A stretch of 64,000 nucleotides of DNA from contig NZ_CP150919.1 of the NCBI RefSeq assembly GCF_039909015.1, forward strand, positions 5,928,501 through 5,992,500, written 5' to 3'. Position 1 is the stretch's first letter; the number at the start of each line of letters is the position of its first letter. Below the pieces are notes generated by a model. That model was not told the DNA's origin and searched no databases. It worked only from the letters and a program-made list of their open reading frames with translations. Source of the stretch: Pseudomonas grandcourensis (GTDB lineage Bacteria; Pseudomonadota; Gammaproteobacteria; Pseudomonadales; Pseudomonadaceae). Both the position numbers and the translations under genes were made by a program. Positions 35,279 through 43,505 of this stretch are shown here, one piece after another.

Positions 35279-36055
35279 TTAAGCAAACAACTCCGACGCC
35301 AAACTCGCCGCCGACAACTCCTCGGTGTACGCCAGCAACAACGGCGCCAGCTCATGCAGCCGCGCCCCCGGCATCCGTGCACTCGGCCCGGCGATGCTGA
35401 GCACACCGATCACCCGTCCATCGGCGGGATGGCGCACCACTGCCGCAATCGCCGAAGTGCCCACCGCCGAGCTTTCTTCAACCCAGGCGTAGCCTTGCTC
35501 CCGCGCCAGACGCAGGCGTTCGAGCAATTCGATGTTCGAGCGTGGCGCGTTCGGCCCCACATGTTCCGGCACCTGCGCACCCTGCCGTTCCACCAGCGAC
35601 AAGGCTTCGGCATCGCTCATGCACGCCAGCCACGCATGCCCCGAGGCTGTGTAGAACAACGGCGCATCGCGGCCCATGTCCGGGTCGTAACGCAGACCGG
35701 AGCGCGCGCCCTGGGATTTGGCGATCCAGGTCTGACGCTCACCGTCGATCACCCCGAGACGCACCAGCTCGCCGGTTGCCTGAGCCAGGCGGTCAAGCAC
35801 CGGCTGCACGATATCGGTACCGCTGCTCGACAGGTAACGGAAGCCCATCGCCACCAGTTTGGTCGAGAGGTGATAACGCAAATTATCCGGATTCTGCCGC
35901 ACATAACCGAGGCGGATCAGCTCGGCCAGCAGGCGATGGGTCGCGCTCTTGGGGATGTCCAGTTGCTCCGCCAGGGTCTGCATCGGCAGGCCATGGGGAT
36001 CGCTGGTGAGGCTTTCGAGCACACTGAAAACACGTTCGATCTGACTGCCGGCCAT
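35279..36055 (-). CDS. IclR-family regulator
   Basis: This 258-residue regulator has a winged helix (RVFSVLESLTSDPHGLPMQTLAEQLDIPKSATHRLLAELIRLGYV, about 8-52) and an IclR ligand domain (about 75-250). The ATG at 36055 has GGAAG six bases upstream; a GTG at 36067 is possible. Matching GGAACCAGRTTCYA sites upstream of the Gfo/Idh operon and of the divergent flavoprotein gene suggest it controls both. Confidence 0.88.
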   Translation of the reverse strand: MAGSQIERVFSVLESLTSDPHGLPMQTLAEQLDIPKSATHRLLAELIRLGYVRQNPDNLRYHLSTKLVAMGFRYLSSSGTDIVQPVLDRLAQATGELVRLGVIDGERQTWIAKSQGARSGLRYDPDMGRDAPLFYTASGHAWLACMSDAEALSLVERQGAQVPEHVGPNAPRSNIELLERLRLAREQGYAWVEESSAVGTSAIAAVVRHPADGRVIGVLSIAGPSARMPGARLHELAPLLLAYTEELSAASLASELFA

Positions 36056-36189
36056 GGTCGCTTCCACGCAAAATTTGCTCGATTCTAGAAGACAACCGCA
36101 CGAATGCGAAATCTGGAACTGACCGTTCGATAACCGCCCGTTTTACGCCCCCCAGACTTGTTCGGCCTCACCCGATTCTTATATTTTCC

Positions 36190-36203
36190 GGAACCAGATT
36201 CCA
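36190..36203 (+). promoter_or_regulatory. IclR-type operator before the flavoprotein gene
   Basis: GGAACCAGATTCCA is an imperfect palindrome (GGAA-N6-TTCC). It is a close copy of the site before the Gfo/Idh operon and lies 28 bp before the flavoprotein ATG. Confidence 0.6.
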
Positions 36204-36205
36204 CA

Positions 36206-36213
36206 AAAAATAA
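36206..36213 (+). promoter_or_regulatory. Hfq/Crc CA motif before the flavoprotein gene
   Basis: AAAAATAA fits AANAANAA and lies 18 bases before the ATG, just upstream of the GGAG ribosome site. Confidence 0.5.
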
Positions 36214-36231
36214 AACACCGGAGTTCAAACA

Positions 36232-37998
36232 ATGCCTGCCGAAGCGCACTTTCTTCCCGACATCGACTGCGATGTGCTGATCGTTGGCTCCGGTGCGGCG
36301 GGACTGTCGGCGGCCGTGACCGCCGCGTGGCACGGGCTGAAAGTCATAGTGGTGGAAAAGGACCCGGTGTTCGGCGGCGCCACGGCCTGGTCCGGTGGCT
36401 GGGCCTGGGTGCCCTGCAACCCGCTGGCCCGACGCGCGGGCATCGTCGAAGACGTTGAACTGCCGCGTACTTACCTGAAGCACGAACTGGGCGAGCGTTT
36501 TGATCCGGCGATGATCGACGCTTTCCTGGAGGCCGGCCCGCGGATGGTGTCGTTCTTCGAGCAGCACACTTCGCTGCAATTTTCCGACGGCAATGCCATT
36601 GCCGACATTCATGGCGACACGCCCGGGGCCGGCACCGGTGGACGCTCGGTGATCGCCGCCCCTTACGACGCACGCAAAGTCGGCACGCTGCTCAAGCGCC
36701 TGCGCAAAACCATGCGGGAAACCTCGTTCATGGGCATGCCGATCATGGCGGGGGCGGACCTCACGGCATTCCTCAACCTGACCCGCTCACTGTCGGCGGC
36801 CTGGCACGTTACCCGGCGTTTCAGCCGGCACCTGTTCGACCTCGCCATGCATGGCCGGGCGATGCAACTGGTCAACGGCGTGGCCTTGGTGGCACGGCTG
36901 GCGAAATCCGCCGATGACCTCGGCGTGTCGCTCTGGGAATCAGCGCCCGTGACCCGATTGCTGCGCGAGAATGATCAGGTACGAGGTGCAGTGGTCATCA
37001 CCGCCAAAGGCTCGGTGCGCATCCATGCACGCAAGGCCGTGGTGCTCGCCGCGGGTGGTTTCGCCAATGACATCGCACGCCGCAAGGCACTGTTCCCCCG
37101 TACACCGACCGGGCATGAGCATCTGGCCTTGCCGCCCCTCGGCGTTTGCGGCGATGGCCTGCGCCTGGGCGAAAGTGCCGGTGCCAGGGTCAATAGCGAC
37201 ATGGCGTCCGCCGTCGCCTGGGCGCCGGTTTCGCAGGTGCCGCACAGCGACGGCAGCACGGGGCACTTCCCGCACATCATCGAGCGGGGCAAACCCGGCA
37301 TCATCGGTGTGCTGAGCAACGGCCAGCGCTTCGTAAATGAAGCCAACGGATACTACGACTACGTTACGGCCATGGTCGCCACCGCTCCGCCGGGTGAAGA
37401 AGTGGCGTCGTGGCTGATCTGCACCCATGGCTTTCAGCGTCGATATGGCCTGGGCATCTCTCGGCCATTTCCGGTGCCGCTGTCATCCTTCATCCGCAGC
37501 GGCTATCTGAAAACCGGCAACACCCTTGAGGAATTGGCTGCTGCCTGCGGCATCGACCCGGTTGGCTTGCGCAGCACCGTGTCGGACTACAACCGCCACG
37601 CGCGCAACGGCGAGGACCCGCAGTTCGGTCGTGGTTCCACGCCCTACAACCGCAAGCAGGGTGACGCACTGCAACGACCCAACCCATGCGTCGCACCGAT
37701 CGAGCAAGGCCCCTTCTATGCCGTGAAAGTCCAGCCGGGCTGCTTCGGCACCTTCGCCGGACTCAAGGTCAACCAACATGCCCAGGTCCTGGATGGCGCG
37801 GCGCAACCCATCGCCGGCCTGTACGCGGCGGGCGGCGACATGGCCAGCATCATGGGCGGCCACTACCCCGCTGGCGGCATCAACCTTGGCCCGGCGCTGA
37901 CCTTCGGCTACATCGCCGCGCACCACATCGCAGGCGTCACTGCTTATGAAAAGGAGATCGACCATGCGGCACAAACGAGATCGTCAGGTCAACCCTGA
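36232..37998 (+). CDS. FAD-dependent dehydrogenase of the KstD/fumarate-reductase flavoprotein family
   Basis: This 588-residue FAD_binding_2 enzyme has the dinucleotide motif CDVLIVGSGAAGLSAAV at residues 13-29 and GGATAWSGGWAWVP near 45. The C-terminal GGHYPAGGINLGPALTFGYIA resembles the 3-ketosteroid-1-dehydrogenase signature, where a Tyr and Gly in this loop act on a cyclic ketone. No steroid genes are nearby. With a Gfo/Idh dehydrogenase and a TIM-barrel isomerase under a shared operator, an alicyclic keto acid is a plausible substrate. This is inference. Confidence 0.82.
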   Translation: MPAEAHFLPDIDCDVLIVGSGAAGLSAAVTAAWHGLKVIVVEKDPVFGGATAWSGGWAWVPCNPLARRAGIVEDVELPRTYLKHELGERFDPAMIDAFLEAGPRMVSFFEQHTSLQFSDGNAIADIHGDTPGAGTGGRSVIAAPYDARKVGTLLKRLRKTMRETSFMGMPIMAGADLTAFLNLTRSLSAAWHVTRRFSRHLFDLAMHGRAMQLVNGVALVARLAKSADDLGVSLWESAPVTRLLRENDQVRGAVVITAKGSVRIHARKAVVLAAGGFANDIARRKALFPRTPTGHEHLALPPLGVCGDGLRLGESAGARVNSDMASAVAWAPVSQVPHSDGSTGHFPHIIERGKPGIIGVLSNGQRFVNEANGYYDYVTAMVATAPPGEEVASWLICTHGFQRRYGLGISRPFPVPLSSFIRSGYLKTGNTLEELAAACGIDPVGLRSTVSDYNRHARNGEDPQFGRGSTPYNRKQGDALQRPNPCVAPIEQGPFYAVKVQPGCFGTFAGLKVNQHAQVLDGAAQPIAGLYAAGGDMASIMGGHYPAGGINLGPALTFGYIAAHHIAGVTAYEKEIDHAAQTRSSGQP

Positions 37999-38258
37999 CT
38001 TTGCGCCGGTATGGGATGCATTCGACGAATAATCCGCAAGACCGGCGATCGCTCTCTCGATAAAAACCTATCGCAGGACGGAATTCGACGGGATATCCGT
38101 GTTCAATACAAACCTGAAACCTTCTCGGCAGCCCCTCGCGGGTGGCCGGGAATCAGCCTGTGCGCGAAAAAAAGACGGACGACCGGACTGGCGCCGCTCC
38201 CACTTGGCAGCAACACTCATCGCACGGAGCTTTACCCGGAACAGAAGAGGATTCCCAC

Positions 38259-39149
38259 ATGCTATGGAAAAAAGGCCGACGCAGCGACAACGTGGTCGAC
38301 GCCCGTGGCGATGAGGTCGGCGGCGGTGGCGGCATGCGTTTTGGCGGCGGCAAGGGACTGAGCCTTACGGCGATCCTCCTGATTGTCGGCATCGGCTGGA
38401 TCACCGGCCAGGATCCGTTGCAGATCCTTGGACAACTGACCGGGCAAATGGAGCAACAATCGGCGCCCGCCACCAACCAGAGTCGACAGGCACCGCCGGC
38501 CAATGATGAGAGCGCGGAGTTCGTGCGTTCGATCCTCGGCGATACCGAGGACACCTGGGGCACAATTTTTCAGCAGGCCGGCCGCCAATATAAGGACCCG
38601 ACCCTGGTGCTGTTCAGCAACCGCGTGAATTCCGCCTGCGGTCTGGCCACCTCGGCGACCGGCCCCTTCTATTGCCCGGCCGACCAGAAGGTCTACCTGG
38701 ACATGGCGTTCTTCCAGGAAATGTCCCAACGCTTTTCCGCCGCGGGCGACTTCGCCCAGGCCTACGTAATCGCTCACGAAGTCGGACACCATGTGCAGAC
38801 CTTGCTTGGGGTTTCCGCGAAAATTCAGGCAGCACGCCAGCAAGGTCGGCAGATGGAGGGCGATGGCGGTTTGCTGGTTCGTCAGGAACTGCAAGCCGAT
38901 TGCCTGGCCGGTGTCTGGGCCAACCATGCGCAGAAGCGCCTGAACTGGCTGGAACCGGGCGACATCGAAGAAGCACTGAACGCAGCGAACGCCATCGGTG
39001 ACGATCGTTTGCAGCAACAGGGTCAGGGCCGCGTGGTCCCGGACTCGTTCACCCACGGTACGTCGGCGCAACGGGTGCGCTGGTTCAAAACCGGTTTCGC
39101 CCAAGGCCAGGTTGGCCAGTGCGATACCTTTGCGGCGAAAAATCTGTAA
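38259..39149 (+). CDS. YpfJ/KPN_02809-family neutral zinc metallopeptidase
   Basis: This 296-residue protein has a cytoplasmic Gly-rich N-terminus, one membrane anchor (LSLTAILLIVGIGWITG, about 36-52) and a peptidase domain with the zinc motif HEVGHH near residue 172 and the third ligand region QELQADCLAGVWA near 212. The ATG at 38259 has GAGG eight bases upstream. It directly abuts the next esterase gene. The biological substrate is unknown. Confidence 0.88.
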   Translation: MLWKKGRRSDNVVDARGDEVGGGGGMRFGGGKGLSLTAILLIVGIGWITGQDPLQILGQLTGQMEQQSAPATNQSRQAPPANDESAEFVRSILGDTEDTWGTIFQQAGRQYKDPTLVLFSNRVNSACGLATSATGPFYCPADQKVYLDMAFFQEMSQRFSAAGDFAQAYVIAHEVGHHVQTLLGVSAKIQAARQQGRQMEGDGGLLVRQELQADCLAGVWANHAQKRLNWLEPGDIEEALNAANAIGDDRLQQQGQGRVVPDSFTHGTSAQRVRWFKTGFAQGQVGQCDTFAAKNL

Positions 39150-40109
39150 ATGAAGAAGTGGTTGTTGGTTGTTCTGTTTACTTGCGCAACGTCCCAGGCC
39201 GCCGAGCATGGGGTCAAGGAACTCAGCTCTGGGCGCCTGCTGTTGAAATCAGGTGAAATCGCGGTGGGCATCAGCCCCGCCCCGGCAAAAATCGAACGGG
39301 TGCTGATCATCCTCCACGGTCGCTTGCGCAACGCGCAAACCTATCTGCAGAGCGGTGAGCACGCGGCCGAACTGGCCGGGCAAAGCGCAACGACCCTGGT
39401 GATTGCCCCGCAATTTCTCAATGAAACCGACGTTGCGGTCCATCCGGTGGCCGACACCGTTTTGCGCTGGCAAGGCAATGAATGGATGGCAGGCGGCGAA
39501 TCCACAGCACCGTTTCGGCTGAGCTCCTACGCGGCGCTCGACGAAATCATCGCCCGCTTGGGTGACCGTCAGCAGTTTCCGGATGTGAAGCAAATCGTCA
39601 TCGCCGGGCACTCCGGTGGCGCGCAGGTGGTTCAGCGCTATGCATTGCTCGGTCACGCGCAATCCGACCTAGATGCGGCCGGCGTGCAGGTGCGCTACGT
39701 GATCGCCAATCCGTCCTCCTACGCTTATTTCGATGAGCGTCGACCGGTGGCGTTCAGCCACGCCGGTTGCCCGCAATTCGATCGTTGGAAATATGGGCTG
39801 ACGGATTTACCAGCCTACGCCGAAGGACAAACCGCCGCGCAGTTGCAGGAAAGTTACCTCAAGCGTGAAGTCGTTTATCTGCTGGGGCAGCAGGACACCG
39901 ACGCTAATCATCCGGCGCTGGATAAAAGCTGTGAGGCCAGCGCGCAAGGGCCCTCTCGATTGGCCCGCGGGCGTTTTTACTTCGATTATCTGAAGCGGCT
40001 GCAACCGCAAGGGTTGAAGCAGCAACTGATTGAAGTGCCCGGGGTCGGGCATGACGGGGATGGGATGTTTACCTCGCCGGAGGGGCAGAAGGCGTTGTTT
40101 GGGCAGTAG
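39150..40109 (+). CDS. secreted alpha/beta-hydrolase
   Basis: This 319-residue protein has a Sec signal peptide (MKKWLLVVLFTCATSQAAEH, cleavage near 18), the nucleophile elbow GHSGGAQ near 152, and a C-terminal catalytic His in PGVGHDGDG. It is probably a periplasmic esterase or lipase-like enzyme. The ATG follows the TAA of the peptidase gene with no spacer, so translation is coupled. The substrate is unknown. Confidence 0.8.
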   Translation: MKKWLLVVLFTCATSQAAEHGVKELSSGRLLLKSGEIAVGISPAPAKIERVLIILHGRLRNAQTYLQSGEHAAELAGQSATTLVIAPQFLNETDVAVHPVADTVLRWQGNEWMAGGESTAPFRLSSYAALDEIIARLGDRQQFPDVKQIVIAGHSGGAQVVQRYALLGHAQSDLDAAGVQVRYVIANPSSYAYFDERRPVAFSHAGCPQFDRWKYGLTDLPAYAEGQTAAQLQESYLKREVVYLLGQQDTDANHPALDKSCEASAQGPSRLARGRFYFDYLKRLQPQGLKQQLIEVPGVGHDGDGMFTSPEGQKALFGQ

Positions 40110-40130
40110 GTTTTTCGGGGCTTGAACTGA

Positions 40131-40158
40131 CGCCATCGCGAGCTTGCTCGCGATGGCG
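40131..40158. repeat. REP hairpin between convergent genes
   Basis: Perfect 12-bp arms CGCCATCGCGAG / CTCGCGATGGCG with a 4-base loop lie between the convergent hydrolase and HAD genes. It may also act as a terminator, though no T-run is present. Confidence 0.75.
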
Positions 40159-40179
40159 GATTAGCAGGCAACATTTTCT

Positions 40180-40773
40180 TCAAGCGCAAAGCATTTGACG
40201 CAACGCCACACAATCCGCCGCATGCCAATCGGTCAATTCCGGCCATGGATTATCCGGCAGATTCACCAGCACAGTCCGCGCTCCCGCTGCCCGCCCGCAA
40301 TCGAGATCGAAGCGGTAATCACCAACCATCACCATCTCGCTCGCCGGCACCTTCCACGCTTCGGCCAGTTTCAATAGCCCGCCCGGATGCGGCTTGGGCG
40401 GTGCATCATCGCGGCCCAACACATCCTCGAGCGCAAAGCAGTCGGCCAGGCCAATGGCCTCCAGCGTGACATGGGCCAGCTCCCGGGCATTGCGCGTGAG
40501 AATGCCCAGGCGATACCCGCGCCCGGCCAGTTCGCGCACCAACTCCACCGCACCCGGTGCCGGTTGCGAACCGAGGGCCAGGTCCCGCTCATGCTCCAGC
40601 AGCCATGCATGTTTGGCCGCAGCCTCCTCGGCCGGCAGTGCGGCGAGGTGGGTCAGGATGTCGTGTTCGGCAGGGATCGCCAACGCCACGCGAATCGCCG
40701 CGAAGTCGTGCACGGCCACGGTCAGGGTGCCGTCCATGTCGAACACCCAGTGACGCACGTCGGCCAGGCTCAT
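40180..40773 (-). CDS. HAD-superfamily hydrolase (phosphatase-like)
   Basis: This 197-residue protein carries the HAD motifs: DMDGTL near residue 12 (nucleophile Asp), LTRNA near 99, a Lys in PPKPHPGGLLKL and MVGDYRFD near 158. A small helical cap makes it similar to phosphoglycolate-phosphatase-like members. The ATG at 40773 overlaps the tesB stop by four bases (ATGA), so it is co-translated with tesB. The substrate is unknown. Confidence 0.88.
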   Translation of the reverse strand: MSLADVRHWVFDMDGTLTVAVHDFAAIRVALAIPAEHDILTHLAALPAEEAAAKHAWLLEHERDLALGSQPAPGAVELVRELAGRGYRLGILTRNARELAHVTLEAIGLADCFALEDVLGRDDAPPKPHPGGLLKLAEAWKVPASEMVMVGDYRFDLDCGRAAGARTVLVNLPDNPWPELTDWHAADCVALRQMLCA

Positions 40774-41639
40774 GCCCAATCCTTGCGGTGACGGATCAAG
40801 CCTTCCTGGGTGACCGAGGCCACCAGTTGCCCGGCGCGGTTGAACACGCTGCCACGGGAGAATCCACGGGAGTTGCCGGCCCACGGACTGTCCATCGCGT
40901 AGAGCAACCAGTCATCGGCGCGCAGATCCTGGTGGAACCACAGCGCGTGATCGAGGCTGGCGACCTGCATGTCCTTGTGCCAGACCGACTTGCCGTGGGG
41001 CTGCATCGAGGTGACCAGCAGACCGAAATCCGATGCATAGGCCAGCAGGTATTTATGCAGCGCCGGCGAATCGGCCAACGCCCCGTCGGCGCGGAACCAG
41101 ACGTACTTGACCGGGTCGGAGGGCAGCGGGTTGTAGGGATCTTTCTCGGTCACCGGGCGAAATTCGATCGGCTTCGGGCACAGCAGTTTTTCGCGCATTT
41201 TCTCGGGGATCAGGTGCGCGCGCTGCTGGGTGATCTCCAGCTCCGATGGCAGGTTTTCCGGACCGACCACTTGCGGCATTTCGCTCTGGTGCTGGAAGCC
41301 TTCTTCGTCGTACTGGAACGACGCACTGCAGGTGAAAATCGGGTGGCCCTTCTGGATCGCCGTCACCCGACGCGTACTGAAACTGCCACCGTCACGCACC
41401 CGGTCAACCTGATACACCACCGGCAATCCGGCATCGCCCGGACGCAGGAAATAGCCGTGCATCGAATGCACATGGCGCGCCTCTTCCACCGTCTGACTGG
41501 CCGCCGACAGCGACTGGCCGAGCACCTGACCACCGAACAGCTGACGAAAGCCCAGGTCCTGGCTACGGCCACGGAACAGGTTTTCTTCGATCGGTTCCAG
41601 GGTCAGCAGGTCGACCAGATCATCCAACACTTGGCTCAT
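40770..41639 (-). CDS. tesB: acyl-CoA thioesterase II
   Basis: TesB hydrolyses medium- and long-chain acyl-CoA. The 289 residues form two hotdog folds. Family motifs are NLFRGRSQDLGFRQLFGGQVLGQSL near residue 20, VHSMHGYFLRPGD near 55, and the C-terminal SLDHALWFHQDLRADDWLLYAMDSPWAGNSRGFSRG that holds the active site. It forms a two-gene operon with the HAD hydrolase. Confidence 0.95.
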   Translation of the reverse strand: MSQVLDDLVDLLTLEPIEENLFRGRSQDLGFRQLFGGQVLGQSLSAASQTVEEARHVHSMHGYFLRPGDAGLPVVYQVDRVRDGGSFSTRRVTAIQKGHPIFTCSASFQYDEEGFQHQSEMPQVVGPENLPSELEITQQRAHLIPEKMREKLLCPKPIEFRPVTEKDPYNPLPSDPVKYVWFRADGALADSPALHKYLLAYASDFGLLVTSMQPHGKSVWHKDMQVASLDHALWFHQDLRADDWLLYAMDSPWAGNSRGFSRGSVFNRAGQLVASVTQEGLIRHRKDWA

Positions 41640-41743
41640 TCAGATGCTCCTCACGCAAAACATTGCCGCGCAGCCTTGGCTGCAACGCTCGATTCAGTTT
41701 CTGGACTCGGCCCATGAGGGCCATTGTAAACGTCCGTGTCAGG

Positions 41744-42313
41744 TTATCCATGCAAGGTTTGCAGCCATTGCTCGCGGCTAATGCGATACAGCACATGCCG
41801 ACGCAACGGATGATCGGCTTCGAGTCGCGGGTGATCGAAGTCATTTTCCGGATCATGGTGCATGCCGATGGCCTGCATGACTTTCTCTGATGGCAGATTG
41901 GTTTGCGTGGTGAAGGCCACCAGCTCTTTCAGCGGCAAACGGTCGAACCCGCAGCGCAGAGCGGTCCACGCCGCTTCACTGGCGTAACCCAAGCCCCAGT
42001 GCTCGCGGGCCAGGCGCCAGCCGATTTCCGTGGCCGGGGTAAACGGTGCGTCGAAACCGACCACGCCAAGCCCGGTAAACCCGATGAACTGACCAGAGTC
42101 CTTGCGCTGCAAAGCCCAGAGACCATAACCATGCTCGGCGAAATGACCACGGATTCGCCCGATCAATGATGCGCTTTCCAGCCGGCTCAAGGTTGCCGGG
42201 AAATAGCGCATCACCTGCGGATCGGCACACATCGCCGCAAAGTCAGGTAAATCTTCATCGCGCCACTGGCGCAACAGCAGCCGAGCGCTTTCAAGTTCCA
42301 GTATTGGCTCCAT
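41744..42313 (-). CDS. GNAT-family N-acetyltransferase (RimJ/RimL type)
   Basis: This 189-residue acetyltransferase has SARLLLRQWRDEDLPDFAAMCADPQVMRYFP at the N-terminus and the acetyl-CoA segment EIGWRLAREHWGLGYASEAAWTALRCGFD near 85-115, typical of the RimJ/RimL subgroup. The ATG at 42313 gives MEPILELES; longer open frame upstream is not conserved. The target is unknown. Confidence 0.85.
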   Translation of the reverse strand: MEPILELESARLLLRQWRDEDLPDFAAMCADPQVMRYFPATLSRLESASLIGRIRGHFAEHGYGLWALQRKDSGQFIGFTGLGVVGFDAPFTPATEIGWRLAREHWGLGYASEAAWTALRCGFDRLPLKELVAFTTQTNLPSEKVMQAIGMHHDPENDFDHPRLEADHPLRRHVLYRISREQWLQTLHG

Positions 42314-42391
42314 TGCTCCCCGCCCTCCGTTTGCATGCCGCAAGTCTACAACGCTGGTAGGATCCTTCTCTCATTCCTGAATGAAATCATC

Positions 42392-43312
42392 ATGCCGCTC
42401 CCGCTGATTTATCACGAAGACTACAGCCCCGAGTTTCCGGCGGATCACCGCTTTCCCATGGACAAGTTTCGCCTGTTGCGCGATCACCTGGTGGACAGCG
42501 GCCTGACCCGCGACGCGGACCTGCTGCGCCCGGAGCTGTGCCCTACAGAGATTCTCGCCCTCGCCCATGACCCTTCGTATATCGAGCGCTACATGAGTGG
42601 CGAATTATCCCGCGAAGACCAGCGCCGCCTCGGCCTGCCCTGGAACGAAGCCCTGGCCCGGCGTACGGTGCGGGCGGTCGGTGGCTCGTTGCTCGCGGCC
42701 GAGCAGGCGCTGGAGCATGGTCTGGCCTGCCACCTGGCGGGCGGCACCCACCATGCGCACTACGACTACCCGGCCGGCTTCTGCATCTTCAATGACCTGG
42801 CGGTGATCAGTCATTACCTGCTGGAAAGTGGTCGGGTGAATCGGGTGCTGATCTTCGATTGCGACGTACATCAGGGCGACGGGACCGCACGAATACTGCA
42901 CAACACTCCGGAGGCGGTGACCGTTTCCCTGCACTGCGAAAAGAATTTTCCTGCGCGCAAGGCCGAAAGTGACTGGGACATTCCGCTGCCCAACGGCATG
43001 GGCGATGCCGACTATCTGAAGGTGGTGGACGATGCACTCAACTACCTGCTGCCGCTCTACCAACCGGACCTGGTGCTGTATGACGCCGGGGTCGATGTGC
43101 ATAAGGACGACGCCCTGGGTTATCTGAAGCTGACAGACGAAGGCGTCGCCGCCCGCGATGAAAGCGTGATGCGCCATTGCCTGGGCCGTGACATTCCTGT
43201 GGTCGGGGTAATCGGCGGCGGCTACAGCAAGGACCGCCAGGCCCTGGCCCGCCGTCACGGCATCCTTCATCACAGCGCGCAGCGCGTCTGGCAGTCATCA
43301 GGTTGTCACTGA
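42392..43312 (+). CDS. histone-deacetylase-family hydrolase
   Basis: This 306-residue zinc amidohydrolase of the HDAC/AcuC/ApaH-like superfamily has GGTHHAHYDYPAGFCIFNDLAV near residue 126 (active-site His pair), the metal Asp in IFDCDVHQGDGTA near 162, and YDAGVDVHKDDALGYLKLTDEGV near 230. Bacterial members deacetylate small molecules such as polyamines or protein lysines. The start at 42392 has a weak ribosome site. Confidence 0.9.
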   Translation: MPLPLIYHEDYSPEFPADHRFPMDKFRLLRDHLVDSGLTRDADLLRPELCPTEILALAHDPSYIERYMSGELSREDQRRLGLPWNEALARRTVRAVGGSLLAAEQALEHGLACHLAGGTHHAHYDYPAGFCIFNDLAVISHYLLESGRVNRVLIFDCDVHQGDGTARILHNTPEAVTVSLHCEKNFPARKAESDWDIPLPNGMGDADYLKVVDDALNYLLPLYQPDLVLYDAGVDVHKDDALGYLKLTDEGVAARDESVMRHCLGRDIPVVGVIGGGYSKDRQALARRHGILHHSAQRVWQSSGCH

Positions 43313-43505
43313 GCTGTGGATGCTTTACCCACAATGCCTGTGGAACTGCCTGTGGATAACCTGAGTGAAAGGGCCTGCAGCCCATGCTGCGTATAGGCTA
43401 CAGAACGGTGGTTGTTTTTTAACCAGCATTAGCAAACACCACCGCCCCCTGTGGGACGGGGCTGGTAGAATGCCCGGCTTATCCCGCCAGACCGCAGCGC
43501 ATCCC

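Noticed and set aside
35279..36055. The local IclR protein as the binder of the 30712-30734 palindrome
   Set aside because: The palindrome (GTTCGAT-type) differs from the GGAACC-type sites next to iclR, so a distant PcaR is more likely; kept only as a test.
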